NCBI GenBank assembly: GCA_006969905.1
Contig: CP030887.1
Location: 3,150,730 to 3,214,729, forward strand
DNA: 64,000 bases
Source: Balneolaceae bacterium
Lineage (GTDB): Bacteria > Bacteroidota > Rhodothermia > Balneolales > Balneolaceae
Direction: 5' to 3'
Shown here piece by piece: positions 1-7,893 of this stretch. Position numbers and translations under genes: made by a program. Under the pieces are notes generated by a model. The model had not been told where the DNA came from and made no database searches. It saw nothing but the letters and a program-made list of their open reading frames with translations. The first letter of the stretch is position 1. Every line of letters starts with the position of its first letter.

Positions 1-132
1 ACACTTGTTTTTAAGGCTTTTATACATCCCATACTAATCGAACAAGAGAATTATAATTATGAGACTAGCACGTTTAGTACTCATAATAAACTATTTTTAG
101 AGCCGGGATTCGGTTTCGGAATAAGATTCTGA
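1..132 (+). CDS. C-terminal fragment of a putative outer-membrane protein
   Basis: The window opens inside a reading frame that stays open from base 1 to a TGA at 130-132. The 43 visible residues end in PGFGFGIRF. That closely resembles the end of the complete protein at 1176-1751 (PGLGLGIKF), and both have an FKxFxHP-like segment about 35 residues before the end. The two are probably tandem paralogues. The alternating glycine/aromatic tail ending in phenylalanine is typical of the last strand of an outer-membrane beta-barrel. That location is inferred from the pattern and no named family was recognised. The start lies outside the window. Confidence 0.65.
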   Translation, partial: TLVFKAFIHPILIEQENYNYETSTFSTHNKLFLEPGFGFGIRF

Positions 133-236
133 GCTTAGCTACTAATCCTAATGATATCGAACGAATAAAACGATACATTCAGATTTAATGGGTTCCATCT
201 GCTCATTACAAATTCATCATTTACTGAATAAATACG

Positions 237-611
237 ATGGAGCACAGTACTAAAAACATCTTTATGGAAATATCCTCTTTTGATCTAGACCCTGAATTCA
301 GTGATAGAATAAAAACCCAGGTAATACTGGAATCCTCCTTTTCAAAAGAGATCATGATCCTTTTGAAAGAAGGACAAATAATGAAAGAACATAAAAGCCC
401 CTTTCCTATTATTGTACATATCCTTCAGGGTGAGATAGATTTTGGTATTAAAGGAGAGATTCATCAACTAAAGAAAGGCGGAATCATAGCTTTGGAAGGA
501 AACATTCCACATGATCTGACTGCTAAAGCAGACAGCATTGTTCGTTTGACACTATCAAAGTTAGATAAAGCAGAACGTGTAGAAAAAGTTGCTGAATCTT
601 CTTCAAAATGA
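237..611 (+). CDS. small cupin-domain protein
   Basis: A 124-residue single-domain cupin without signal peptide. The middle carries a cupin-like stretch (VHILQGEIDFGIKG, then GGIIALEGNIPHDLTA), giving the small beta-barrel that usually binds a metal or small ligand. Only one clear metal-type histidine (in NIPHDL) is present, so the metal site may be incomplete. The stop codon overlaps the start of the truncated haemoglobin gene by four bases (ATGA), which implies translational coupling. Cupin plus group III haemoglobin pairs are often linked to nitric oxide or redox stress, but nothing inside this protein shows a specific activity. Confidence 0.8.
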   Translation: MEHSTKNIFMEISSFDLDPEFSDRIKTQVILESSFSKEIMILLKEGQIMKEHKSPFPIIVHILQGEIDFGIKGEIHQLKKGGIIALEGNIPHDLTAKADSIVRLTLSKLDKAERVEKVAESSSK

Positions 612-1018
612 TCGAAATGAAAACTATAGAAGCCCGGGTGGATGTAAGTATTTTGGTAAATGCTTTTTATGCTAAAATCAGAAAAGATGAGTTATTGGGG
701 CCTATTTTCAACAGTCATATTCCCGAAGAAAAATGGCCGGAACATCTCAGTAAACTCACCGATTTCTGGGAAACGAGTTTATTTGGTGTAGCACGGTTTA
801 AAGGGAACCCCTCCCAGAAGCATATAAATGTAGATCAAAACCTGAGTCACACTATAGATCAGGCTCATTTTGGAAGATGGCTGCAACTTTGGTTTGAAAC
901 TATTGATGAACTTTATACAGGTGAATATGCTGAAAAAGCTAAAAGTTCTGCTCAAAGAATGGCCAGAGGACAGTTTATGATGATTTGGCAGCACCGACCT
1001 GGAAATAAAAAGCTATAA
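608..1018 (+). CDS. group III truncated haemoglobin
   Basis: A 136-residue soluble protein with the shortened 2-on-2 globin pattern. The proximal haem ligand is probably His87 in the AHFGRWLQLW segment; the FW...LFG region (residues 53-60) and PEEKWPEHLSKL helix fit group III truncated haemoglobins. The family binds O2, NO or peroxide, and its exact physiological role is poorly defined. The start at 608 overlaps the end of the cupin gene; a second in-frame ATG at 617 is a possible alternative. The pair forms a two-gene operon. Confidence 0.85.
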   Translation: MIEMKTIEARVDVSILVNAFYAKIRKDELLGPIFNSHIPEEKWPEHLSKLTDFWETSLFGVARFKGNPSQKHINVDQNLSHTIDQAHFGRWLQLWFETIDELYTGEYAEKAKSSAQRMARGQFMMIWQHRPGNKKL

Positions 1019-1175
1019 GAACCTATTTTTGCCCGCATAGAAAACTAAAATGACATACTAATGCAAAAGAATAGAAAAGCTGCAGGGGATATCACATAAT
1101 CATAAAAGTATACTGTTAGTTAGTAATAATTTAGCTTATAATTATTTGGTGCTGATTAATTCTTAATTCATAGCC

Positions 1176-1751
1176 ATGAAGCTTTTTCCACTGCTTATTT
1201 TTCTTGGAATTTTTCTCTTACCGAATGCCCAAATCAGTTTTGCTCAAAACGAAGACAAATTCAAGAAAAACACAGTCTCACTTGAGCTTGGCATTGAATC
1301 GTACTATACCCACATTAGAATTGTTCACGATCGAGACCTTCTTTATCAACGTACCGGGTATGATTCAGAAATCATGTTTTCATTAATTTCAGGCTTAGGT
1401 ATAAACCCGGTAGAAGGAAATGACACTGTCAGAGAAGGACAATTCTTAACTTTTGGTATTAATTCCGGAGCTCGCTTTTTTGATATTCATCGTTTTGAAG
1501 TGGGGCTTCAATACCTTTTAAGACGATCAAGAGAAGGCTATGGAGGAATTAGTAAAAACGATGAATGGACATATCGGTCAAGCATTAGGTCTAGAGTTGG
1601 TTATAGATTTGAAGGAAAAACATATACCTTTAAAATCTTTATGCACCCAGCAATTGAAAAACGAGAACGTCGAATTGGTTTAACCGACAATCTAAAAACA
1701 GAAAATCTTATTATTCTAAACCCAGGGCTTGGCCTTGGAATAAAATTTTGA
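1176..1751 (+). CDS. putative outer-membrane beta-barrel protein
   Basis: A 191-residue exported protein with a clear signal peptide (MKLFPLLIFLGIF..., cleavage likely after FAQ near residue 24). The mature part consists of short amphipathic strands with many Tyr/Phe/Gly residues (LELGIESYYTHIRI, FEVGLQYLLRR, SRVGYRFEG) and ends in LGLGIKF, as in small outer-membrane barrels. It appears to be a paralogue of the protein whose end lies at 1-132. I do not recognise a specific family. Outer-membrane placement is inferred from the strand pattern. Confidence 0.65.
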   Translation: MKLFPLLIFLGIFLLPNAQISFAQNEDKFKKNTVSLELGIESYYTHIRIVHDRDLLYQRTGYDSEIMFSLISGLGINPVEGNDTVREGQFLTFGINSGARFFDIHRFEVGLQYLLRRSREGYGGISKNDEWTYRSSIRSRVGYRFEGKTYTFKIFMHPAIEKRERRIGLTDNLKTENLIILNPGLGLGIKF

Positions 1752-1828
1752 ACTTTTGTAAGACCAAGAGCTTTAGAAACAAGCGGAAAGGCTTACATTT
1801 CTTGTGTCCCAGTTAATAAAACCCACGA

Positions 1829-3181
1829 ATGCAAAAAAATATCTTCGACCGAATAAGAATTTTGTATAAGAGATTTCAAAGTAAAAATTCTCCCCAAATG
1901 AATTTGGTTTGGGGATTTTTCTTATACACTCTGGTAGGCTTTGGGCTTCTTTCCATACCAATTTTTCACAAAACAGATATAAATATTTTAGACAATCTTT
2001 TTATCTCAACTTCCGCAATCTCCACTACAGGATTGGTGACTATAAGTGTTTTTGATTCGTATAACTTTTTTGGCCAATTAATAGTGATGTTTTTATTCCA
2101 GGTTGGTGGAATTGGGTATATGACATTGACCACTTACTATCTGCTTTTTACCACAAATAAAATAACTCACTGGCATAGTAAGATTATTGGAGCAGAGTTT
2201 GCTCTTCCCAAAAAAATACAAATCAGAGATTTTATTAAAAGTGTAATCATATTTACCCTGATCATGGAAATACTGGGGGCAGTTGCATTCTATGTTGCGT
2301 TCACGCAGTCAGGAATGGAAAGCATCAAAGCCATTTGGTTCTCAATTTTTCATAGTGTTTCTGCTTTTTGTACTGCTGGTTTTGGATTGTTTAATGACAG
2401 CTTTGAAGGTTATAGTGATAACACTTTGATTAATACAATTATCTCGGTGTTGGCAATAGCCGGCTCACTAGGCTTTATCGTTGTAACGGATCTTTGGTAC
2501 AGGATTAGTGGGAAATCAAAAAGCATCTCATTTACAACCAAAATTGTTACCTACGGATTTCTGATTCTTTTAGGTATCGGTACATTACTTGTTTATACCA
2601 CGGAGCCCCTGGTAAATAATGATGCGGATGGCCAATTGTTACGATCCTTTTTCCAATCAATGACTGCTATGACGACAGTTGGGTTTAACACAATTCCTAC
2701 AGGGCAACTATCATTACCCATACTCTTACTTGTCATTTTCTTAATGTATATAGGTGCTTCACCTTCGGGTACTGCAGGCGGTATGAAAATAACCACCCTC
2801 ACGGCTATGGTATCTATCCTAAAAAGCAGGTTATTAGGGCAAAGGAGAATTTCTTTTTTAAAACGCACAATACCTTTTGAAAGGCTTTATGTGGCTACTT
2901 CAACCTTCATAATGTACACCAGCCTTATTTTCCTGTTTACTTTTTTGCTTACATACATTGAGGATTTCAGCTTTGATAGGACTTTGTTTGAAGTTGCTTC
3001 CGCATTAGGTACGGTTGGTTTAAGTACGGGAATTACAGGAGACTTATCTGCATTGGGAAAAATCCTAATTATCCTGTTAATGTTTATTGGCCGTGTTGGA
3101 GTGTTAACATTCGGATTTGCATTACTTCAAAGGAAACAGGAAGGAGATGAAGAAATACTTCAGGATGATTTGGCGGTGTAA
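1829..3181 (+). CDS. TrkH/KtrB-family potassium uptake channel subunit
   Basis: A 450-residue polytopic membrane protein of the superfamily of K+ transporters. Four pore-loop repeats are visible, each with a filter-type glycine: STTGLVT (about residue 65), CTAGFGLF, TTVGFNTIP and GTVGLSTG. A basic N-terminal stretch precedes the first hydrophobic helices. The length is close to KtrB (about 440-460) and shorter than enterobacterial TrkH. The family works with a cytosolic TrkA/KtrA ring that gates the pore; no such gene is in this window. The start is supported by the upstream in-frame context and full-length homology to the family. Confidence 0.9.
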   Translation: MQKNIFDRIRILYKRFQSKNSPQMNLVWGFFLYTLVGFGLLSIPIFHKTDINILDNLFISTSAISTTGLVTISVFDSYNFFGQLIVMFLFQVGGIGYMTLTTYYLLFTTNKITHWHSKIIGAEFALPKKIQIRDFIKSVIIFTLIMEILGAVAFYVAFTQSGMESIKAIWFSIFHSVSAFCTAGFGLFNDSFEGYSDNTLINTIISVLAIAGSLGFIVVTDLWYRISGKSKSISFTTKIVTYGFLILLGIGTLLVYTTEPLVNNDADGQLLRSFFQSMTAMTTVGFNTIPTGQLSLPILLLVIFLMYIGASPSGTAGGMKITTLTAMVSILKSRLLGQRRISFLKRTIPFERLYVATSTFIMYTSLIFLFTFLLTYIEDFSFDRTLFEVASALGTVGLSTGITGDLSALGKILIILLMFIGRVGVLTFGFALLQRKQEGDEEILQDDLAV

Positions 3182-3210
3182 CAAAAATTTTGGCTATTGA
3201 GCTTATCACA

Positions 3211-3255
3211 GATCCTGAATCAATACTGAACTAGTTCAGCACATGGTTCAGGGTC
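3211..3255. repeat. nested palindromic intergenic repeat
   Basis: Between the convergent potassium channel and PPK2 genes. The core is a perfect 14-base palindrome, CTGAACTAGTTCAG (3226-3239). It is flanked by imperfect outer arms GATCCTGAATC (3211-3221) and GGTTCAGGGTC (3245-3255), which are inverted copies with two mismatches. The GATCCTGAA...TTCAG vocabulary resembles the dispersed REP-like elements often seen between genes in this group. It may also act as a bidirectional transcription stop, although there is no T-run. Confidence 0.6.
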
Positions 3256-3280
3256 ACAGAAAGAAGTTCCTACAAACTGC

Positions 3281-4102
3281 TCAGCTCCTTTCATCATCTA
3301 CCGGATTTTCGCCATATAAAGCAGGCACCCAGTTCTGACCGGATATGGGTGGGCGTTTGTATTCCAGGTCTTTGGTGACTTTCGGAAATTCTATAGGTTC
3401 CGGAGTAAGATCTTTGTAATCAATTTGATCCAATAAATGACTGATGCAGTTTAAGCGGGCATGTTTTTTTATATCAGCATTTACCACAAACCAGGGAGAC
3501 TTTTCTGTATCTGTATGCTCAAACATTGCATCTTTGGCTCGTGAATAATCCACCCATCGCGTCCGGGCTTCCAGGTCCATAGGGCTAAGCTTCCATCGCT
3601 TCATTGGATTCTCATTTCGGGCAATAAATCGTCTTTTCTGTTCCTTGTCACTAATTGAAAACCAATACTTTATCAGGATAATCCCGGAGCGAATTATCAT
3701 CTCTTCAAATTCGGGACAACTTCTTAAAAACTCCCTGTATTCATCTTCTGTACAGAAACCCATCACCTTTTCCACTCCGGCACGATTGTACCAACTACGA
3801 TCAAACAGAACCATCTCCCCATCTACGGGCAATTCCTTTACATATCGCTGAAAGTACCACTGCTTTGTTTCCCTTTCGGTAGGTTTGGGTAAAGCTACCA
3901 CACGGGCAATCCTGGGATTCAACACCTCAGTAATTCTTTTAATGACCCCTCCTTTCCCGGCAGCGTCTCTTCCTTCAAAGATTACGCAAACTTTTAGCCC
4001 TTTTTCCTTAATCCAATACTGAAGTTTTACAAGTTCTGCCTGAAGTTTAGCTAACTCTTTTTCGTAAACCTCAGTCTCAATTTTTTCCTGTCCGTTATTC
4101 AT
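3281..4102 (-). CDS. ppk2: polyphosphate kinase 2 family protein
   Basis: A 273-residue soluble protein of the PPK2 family, which transfers phosphate between polyphosphate and nucleotides. The Walker A loop is FEGRDAAGKGG (about residues 43-52). The Walker B region is VLFDRSWYNRAG, and the lid segment with RFIARNENPMKRWKLSP is also present. The length fits the single-domain class I type. Whether ADP or AMP/GDP is preferred cannot be settled by eye. It is convergent with the potassium channel gene and appears monocistronic. Confidence 0.92.
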   Translation of the reverse strand: MNNGQEKIETEVYEKELAKLQAELVKLQYWIKEKGLKVCVIFEGRDAAGKGGVIKRITEVLNPRIARVVALPKPTERETKQWYFQRYVKELPVDGEMVLFDRSWYNRAGVEKVMGFCTEDEYREFLRSCPEFEEMIIRSGIILIKYWFSISDKEQKRRFIARNENPMKRWKLSPMDLEARTRWVDYSRAKDAMFEHTDTEKSPWFVVNADIKKHARLNCISHLLDQIDYKDLTPEPIEFPKVTKDLEYKRPPISGQNWVPALYGENPVDDERS

Positions 4103-4232
4103 TTGATACTAAACGATAATTTTTGACGGCTACGATAACGAAATCAATCCTTAGTTGATAGCTTCTTAAGAAAAAATTGGGCTTTACTCTTCATTAACCT
4201 ATAGGGCTTTATATGTTTGTGGTAGCATTGTT

Positions 4233-4597
4233 ATGAAACTCATTCCCCTTCTGATATTCTTACTTTTCTTAAGCGGGTGTATGTCTGTTGCTAACTTTGA
4301 TGAAGTGCAGAACATCGAAAAAAAGGCATCTATTGGAAAGAATCTGAGTGGCCTGAACGCCCTATAAAAGGAGTGTATAATCCTGGCACAAAGGTAATAG
4401 AATGGAGAATATCAACATACAAAAGCTATGACGTTGATGGTGTTTACAATCCGGATACAAAGTCTGTAGAATTGAAACAAGGCGAATGGCCACGATGTGA
4501 AATAGCTGGAGCTTATGATCCTAACTCCAAAGAAGTGGAGTGGTATCAATCCAGTGCACTTGAATACAGCATTGATGCCATAGCCTTTTTTGAATAA
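4233..4597 (+). CDS. repeat lipoprotein split by a frameshift (candidate programmed -1 site)
   Basis: ATG at 4233 begins a good lipoprotein signal (MKLIPLLIFLLFLSGC, lipidated Cys16), but this frame ends at TAA 4365-4367 after only 44 residues. In the -1 frame, the sequence continues open to 4597 and contains three repeats of roughly 30 residues of the type GVYNPxTKxVEW. The frames meet at A AAA AAG (4319-4325), the dnaX-type slippery heptamer, in the correct register. A -1 slip gives one 121-residue lipoprotein. No strong stimulatory stem-loop or internal Shine-Dalgarno site was evident. Alternatives are a sequencing indel in the run of seven A, phase variation, or a recent pseudogene. The repeat family is unknown to me. 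Confidence 0.6.
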
Positions 4598-4688
4598 TTC
4601 ATCAATAGCACCAGATGAGTCTAAGATCAGGGTTACCCCTGTCATCAATTAACAAAAAATCTCACTTCAATTATATGTAGCTTTGAGT

Positions 4689-5390
4689 ATGCCTGCTCAA
4701 AAGTCTACCAATACCAAGCCAAACATACCGATCATTTATGAAGACAACCACCTGCTGGTGATTGATAAACCTGCGGGAGTACTTTCACAGGAGGATAACA
4801 CTGGTGCCCCTGATGTGCTTACACTATGCAAGCGCTATATCAAAAAAAAATACAACAAACCGGGAGATGTCTGGCTTGGATTGGTTCACCGCCTGGATCG
4901 GCCCGTAAGCGGTTTAATGGTACTTGCGAGAACCTCCAAAGCAGCCTCACGCCTGTCCGAGCAAATCCGAAATAATAAAGTAGATAAGACTTATTGGGCA
5001 CTTGTTGAAGGAATGACACCTATGGAAAAAACATTGGTTCACTTTTTAGAAAAGGATAAACGATCCAATCATGTAACCGCTTATAAATCAAAAAAAGGCA
5101 GGGCCAAAGAATCCAGACTTTCTTTTAAAACTTTGAAGCAAAGCGCCCATTACAGTTTGGTTGAAGTTGATTTACAAACCGGTCGACCTCACCAGATACG
5201 CGTTCAGATGGCTAAAGAAGGCCACCCGCTTTGGGGCGATTACCGATATGGAGAAACCGGAAACAAAAAAGGCAAAGATTTAGGATTACGGGCCGTAAAG
5301 CTTGCCTTCGATCACCCTACCACCAAAAAAAGAATGTTTTTTGAAGCAAAAGCTCCAAACTTACAGCCCTGGAATTTCTTTGATTATTGA
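4689..5390 (+). CDS. RluA-family RNA pseudouridine synthase
   Basis: A 233-residue single-domain enzyme that isomerises uridine to pseudouridine in rRNA or tRNA. The catalytic motif HRLDRPVSG holds the essential Asp (Asp70). The RPHQIRVQMA and GDYRYG segments are characteristic of the RluA/RluC/RluD family. There is no N-terminal S4 domain. A TTG lies six bases upstream at 4683, but the ATG at 4689 is preferred. The RNA target cannot be inferred from sequence. Confidence 0.9.
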   Translation: MPAQKSTNTKPNIPIIYEDNHLLVIDKPAGVLSQEDNTGAPDVLTLCKRYIKKKYNKPGDVWLGLVHRLDRPVSGLMVLARTSKAASRLSEQIRNNKVDKTYWALVEGMTPMEKTLVHFLEKDKRSNHVTAYKSKKGRAKESRLSFKTLKQSAHYSLVEVDLQTGRPHQIRVQMAKEGHPLWGDYRYGETGNKKGKDLGLRAVKLAFDHPTTKKRMFFEAKAPNLQPWNFFDY

Positions 5391-5423
5391 GGTTGTGCCA
5401 AAGTTTAGAACTTGGTCATATAA

Positions 5424-5526
5424 AACCCACCTCTTTGTTTCTCCTCCCAAGAGGAGAAGACTCTTTTTTCCGATTCGAATTCGGTTATCAAACTTCCCCT
5501 CCTTGAAGGGGATCGAGGGGTGGGTT
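5424..5526. repeat. compound inverted-repeat element
   Basis: The intergenic space is almost filled by a self-complementary element. The outer arms are AACCCACC (5424-5431) and GGTGGGTT (5519-5526). Inside are a perfect hairpin TTCTCCTC/GAGGAGAA with a CCAA loop (5439-5458), followed after GACTC by a T-run, and a second hairpin CCCCT/AGGGG (5496-5511). Outer arms of this kind look like a small non-autonomous repeat. The first hairpin with its T-run could end transcription of the pseudouridine synthase gene. The ATG of the next gene follows only four bases after the element. Confidence 0.6.
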
Positions 5527-5530
5527 AAAC

Positions 5531-6412
5531 ATGCTTAATAAACTTTCCCATACCGCTGCTTACATTGCTGTAAAGTTCTATGGGTTATCAATGAGCCCAA
5601 AACTTTCGGGACATTTCGACCCATTTATTTTGAACTTCTATGAACGAATGGTTCGTTTTCTTCCCAAGCATCTGAGTTGGTACTATAAAGCATTGAAATC
5701 CCCTTTCTGGAGACAGCTGTTTGTAGCTTCCGAAGAATTGCTTTTACCGGGAGACCTTATGCATATAGTTTGCAGAAAGTATTATATCACCAAAATGGCG
5801 CAAGAGTCTTTTGAGAGGGGATACAATCAGTTGGTTGTTCTTGGTGCAGGCCTGGATCACCTGGGAGCTTTTGCAGCTGCTAACAATATTTCGTCTTTTG
5901 AAATTGACACTCCCTTTATGGCACAACAGAAACGAGCCTTTATATCAGAAAATGGTTATGAATCAGATAGGCTTAATATTCTTGAGATCGATGTTACCAA
6001 ACAGAATGTAGCAGAAGTATTGTATGATCATCCTTTATTTGATACACGCCAAAAAACTATTTTTATAGCTGAAGGTTTCTTTGATTACCTGAGCTTGTCG
6101 GATGCAAAAGCTGTGCTTGATGACCTTAAGAGAGTCGCCCCTGAACATCGACTAATCTCCACCCTTTTTTCGCTGGATGAACTCAATATTTTTCATCGCT
6201 TAAGTTTTACAAGCGGGGTGGCCATGGTAGGCGAAGCCATTAAGCTTCCTTTAAATCGAAGAGAATTTAATTCCATGTTAAGTGAGGCAGGCTATACCTC
6301 AGAAAAAGAGTTGGGCTACCAAGAAATGGAAAAAGATTTGATTAAACCTTCAGGAATTGATCTCCCGGTGATGAAGGGGTTTTATGTGATGCATTCTCTA
6401 TTGAAGAGTTAA
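5531..6412 (+). CDS. class I SAM-dependent methyltransferase, LCMT-like family
   Basis: A 293-residue soluble protein resembling the leucine carboxyl methyltransferase-like family (PF04072). Visible elements are the SAM-binding loop VVLGAGLDHLGAF (about residue 100), an acidic strand-2 end (SFEIDTP), and IFIAEGFFDYL, which matches the family's EGxxxYL segment. Members methylate carboxyl groups on proteins, polyketides or small molecules; the substrate here is unknown. The gene follows the repeat element directly, and a G-rich stretch of the repeat (5515-5524) sits where a ribosome binding site would be. Confidence 0.8.
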   Translation: MLNKLSHTAAYIAVKFYGLSMSPKLSGHFDPFILNFYERMVRFLPKHLSWYYKALKSPFWRQLFVASEELLLPGDLMHIVCRKYYITKMAQESFERGYNQLVVLGAGLDHLGAFAAANNISSFEIDTPFMAQQKRAFISENGYESDRLNILEIDVTKQNVAEVLYDHPLFDTRQKTIFIAEGFFDYLSLSDAKAVLDDLKRVAPEHRLISTLFSLDELNIFHRLSFTSGVAMVGEAIKLPLNRREFNSMLSEAGYTSEKELGYQEMEKDLIKPSGIDLPVMKGFYVMHSLLKS

Positions 6413-6502
6413 GCTATGTTCAATATTGACAATACAGGTTTTAAGATAAGCTTTGTTTTTTAGTAGTTATGATGAACCATGTACTGAATTAGTTTCAGAA
6501 TC

Positions 6503-6575
6503 TTAGGATCAAGCCCGGGATGACGAGCCTCTGGCTTTATTCAAACATTCGCGAGTGGCAGCGAAGCGATCTCTA
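6503..6575. repeat. degenerate REP-like intergenic sequence
   Basis: The 210-base gap between the methyltransferase and rmuC contains two recognisable repeat remnants: TCTTAGGATCAAGCCCGGGATGACGAG (6503 on), like the dispersed GATC...GGGATGAC element, and CGCGAGTGGCAGCGAAGCGATCTC (about 6550-6574), like half of the TTGCGAG...GAAGCAATCTC palindromic family seen again near 11.3 and 14.5 kb. Both are eroded. Nothing else is evident in the gap. Confidence 0.35.
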
Positions 6576-6622
6576 CCAAATACTTCTTGCAAAAGAATGC
6601 TTCATTTGGTTTGCAGATATTG

Positions 6623-7891
6623 CTACTCCTGAAAATTATCCGGGAGCTTTTTGGTAGCCTTGGCCCCAAGCTCTTTCAGCATTTCTGCCTGGCGTACTAA
6701 ATTCCCGCTTCCTTCTGAGAGCCTTGTTTTAGCATCTTCATAGCTTTTCTGGGTTTGTTTGATCCGTTCCCCAATCTGATCAAGGCTTTCCACAAACAAC
6801 ACAAACTTGTCGTACAAAGCCCCTCCCCTTTGAGCAATTTCCAGAGCATTCTTATTTTGGTATTCCTGCTTCCACACACTGTCGATAGTAGCTAATGTAG
6901 CCAGCAAGGTAGAAGGGCTTACAATCACAATATTACGGTCAAAAGCTTCATAGTACAGTTCTGCGTCATTTTGAAGGGCTAATCCAAAAGCTGACTCGAT
7001 AGGAATAAACAGTAATACAAAGTCGGGGCTTCGATCCCCATGAATTTGCTGGTAGTTTTTTTCGTTGAGCCCCTTAACATGTGCCCGGATGGAAGCAACA
7101 TGTTGCTTTAATGCAGCTTCTGTTTCCTTTTCATCTTCTGAAGAAGCAAAGCGTTCATAAGCAGTTAGTGAAACCTTTGAATCCACAACCAGGTATTTCT
7201 CATCCGGCAAGTGTACTACCACATCAGGTTGCAGCCTTCGCCCTTCTTCGGTAGTTGCTGATTGTTGTACTTCGTATTCTCTGCCTTTGGTAAGTCCTGA
7301 TTTCTCCAGGATGCGCTCCAGGATTACTTCGCCCCAATTGCCTTGTGCTTTGCTATCCCCTTTCAGCGCTTTGGTGAGGTTCTTGGCATCATCACTCATT
7401 TTCTGATTGAGTTCCGCCATCTGCCTGATTTGCTCTTTTAGTGTGAACCGCTCCTGGGTTCCTTTCTCATAGGTTTCTTCCACCTTTTTTTTGAACTCTT
7501 CCAGTTTTACTCCCAGAGGATTTAAAATCTGATCTAGGCTTTCTTTGTTTTGCTTGCTGAATTTCGCAGACTTCTCATCCAGGATCGTATTCGCCAAGTT
7601 CTCAAACTGTTCTTTTAATTGTTCCTGCATGTTGGCAAGCTCGCCTTTTTGCTCGTCCAGCTTCTCCTGCAGGTTCCGGTAATCGGCATTTAGTTCGGCC
7701 AGTTGTTTATCCAAAGTATTGGCTCGTTCAGATTCCTGAATTAATTTGCTCTCTGCTTCTTTTAACTGCGTATCCAGGTTTGAGTTGCGCTCTTCCAGTC
7801 GTGAGCTTTCTGATTTGGATTTGAAATGAGCAATAAAAAAACCTGCTACTGCTCCAACTACAAGTGCTGCCATTACGGGAATAAATTCCAT
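6623..7891 (-). CDS. rmuC: DNA recombination protein RmuC
   Basis: A 422-residue protein with one N-terminal membrane helix (about residues 5-22). A long coiled coil follows (about 28-190), then the RmuC nuclease-like domain with QGNWGEVILERILEKSGL, LQPDVVVHLPDEKYLVVDSKVSL and IPIESAFGLAL. In E. coli, RmuC limits recombination at short inverted repeats. The domain is related to restriction-endonuclease folds, with the PDVVV...VDSKV segment as the likely active site. It lies two bases downstream of the alpha/beta hydrolase stop, so the two are co-transcribed. Confidence 0.95.
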   Translation of the reverse strand: MEFIPVMAALVVGAVAGFFIAHFKSKSESSRLEERNSNLDTQLKEAESKLIQESERANTLDKQLAELNADYRNLQEKLDEQKGELANMQEQLKEQFENLANTILDEKSAKFSKQNKESLDQILNPLGVKLEEFKKKVEETYEKGTQERFTLKEQIRQMAELNQKMSDDAKNLTKALKGDSKAQGNWGEVILERILEKSGLTKGREYEVQQSATTEEGRRLQPDVVVHLPDEKYLVVDSKVSLTAYERFASSEDEKETEAALKQHVASIRAHVKGLNEKNYQQIHGDRSPDFVLLFIPIESAFGLALQNDAELYYEAFDRNIVIVSPSTLLATLATIDSVWKQEYQNKNALEIAQRGGALYDKFVLFVESLDQIGERIKQTQKSYEDAKTRLSEGSGNLVRQAEMLKELGAKATKKLPDNFQE

Positions 7892-7893
7892 GT

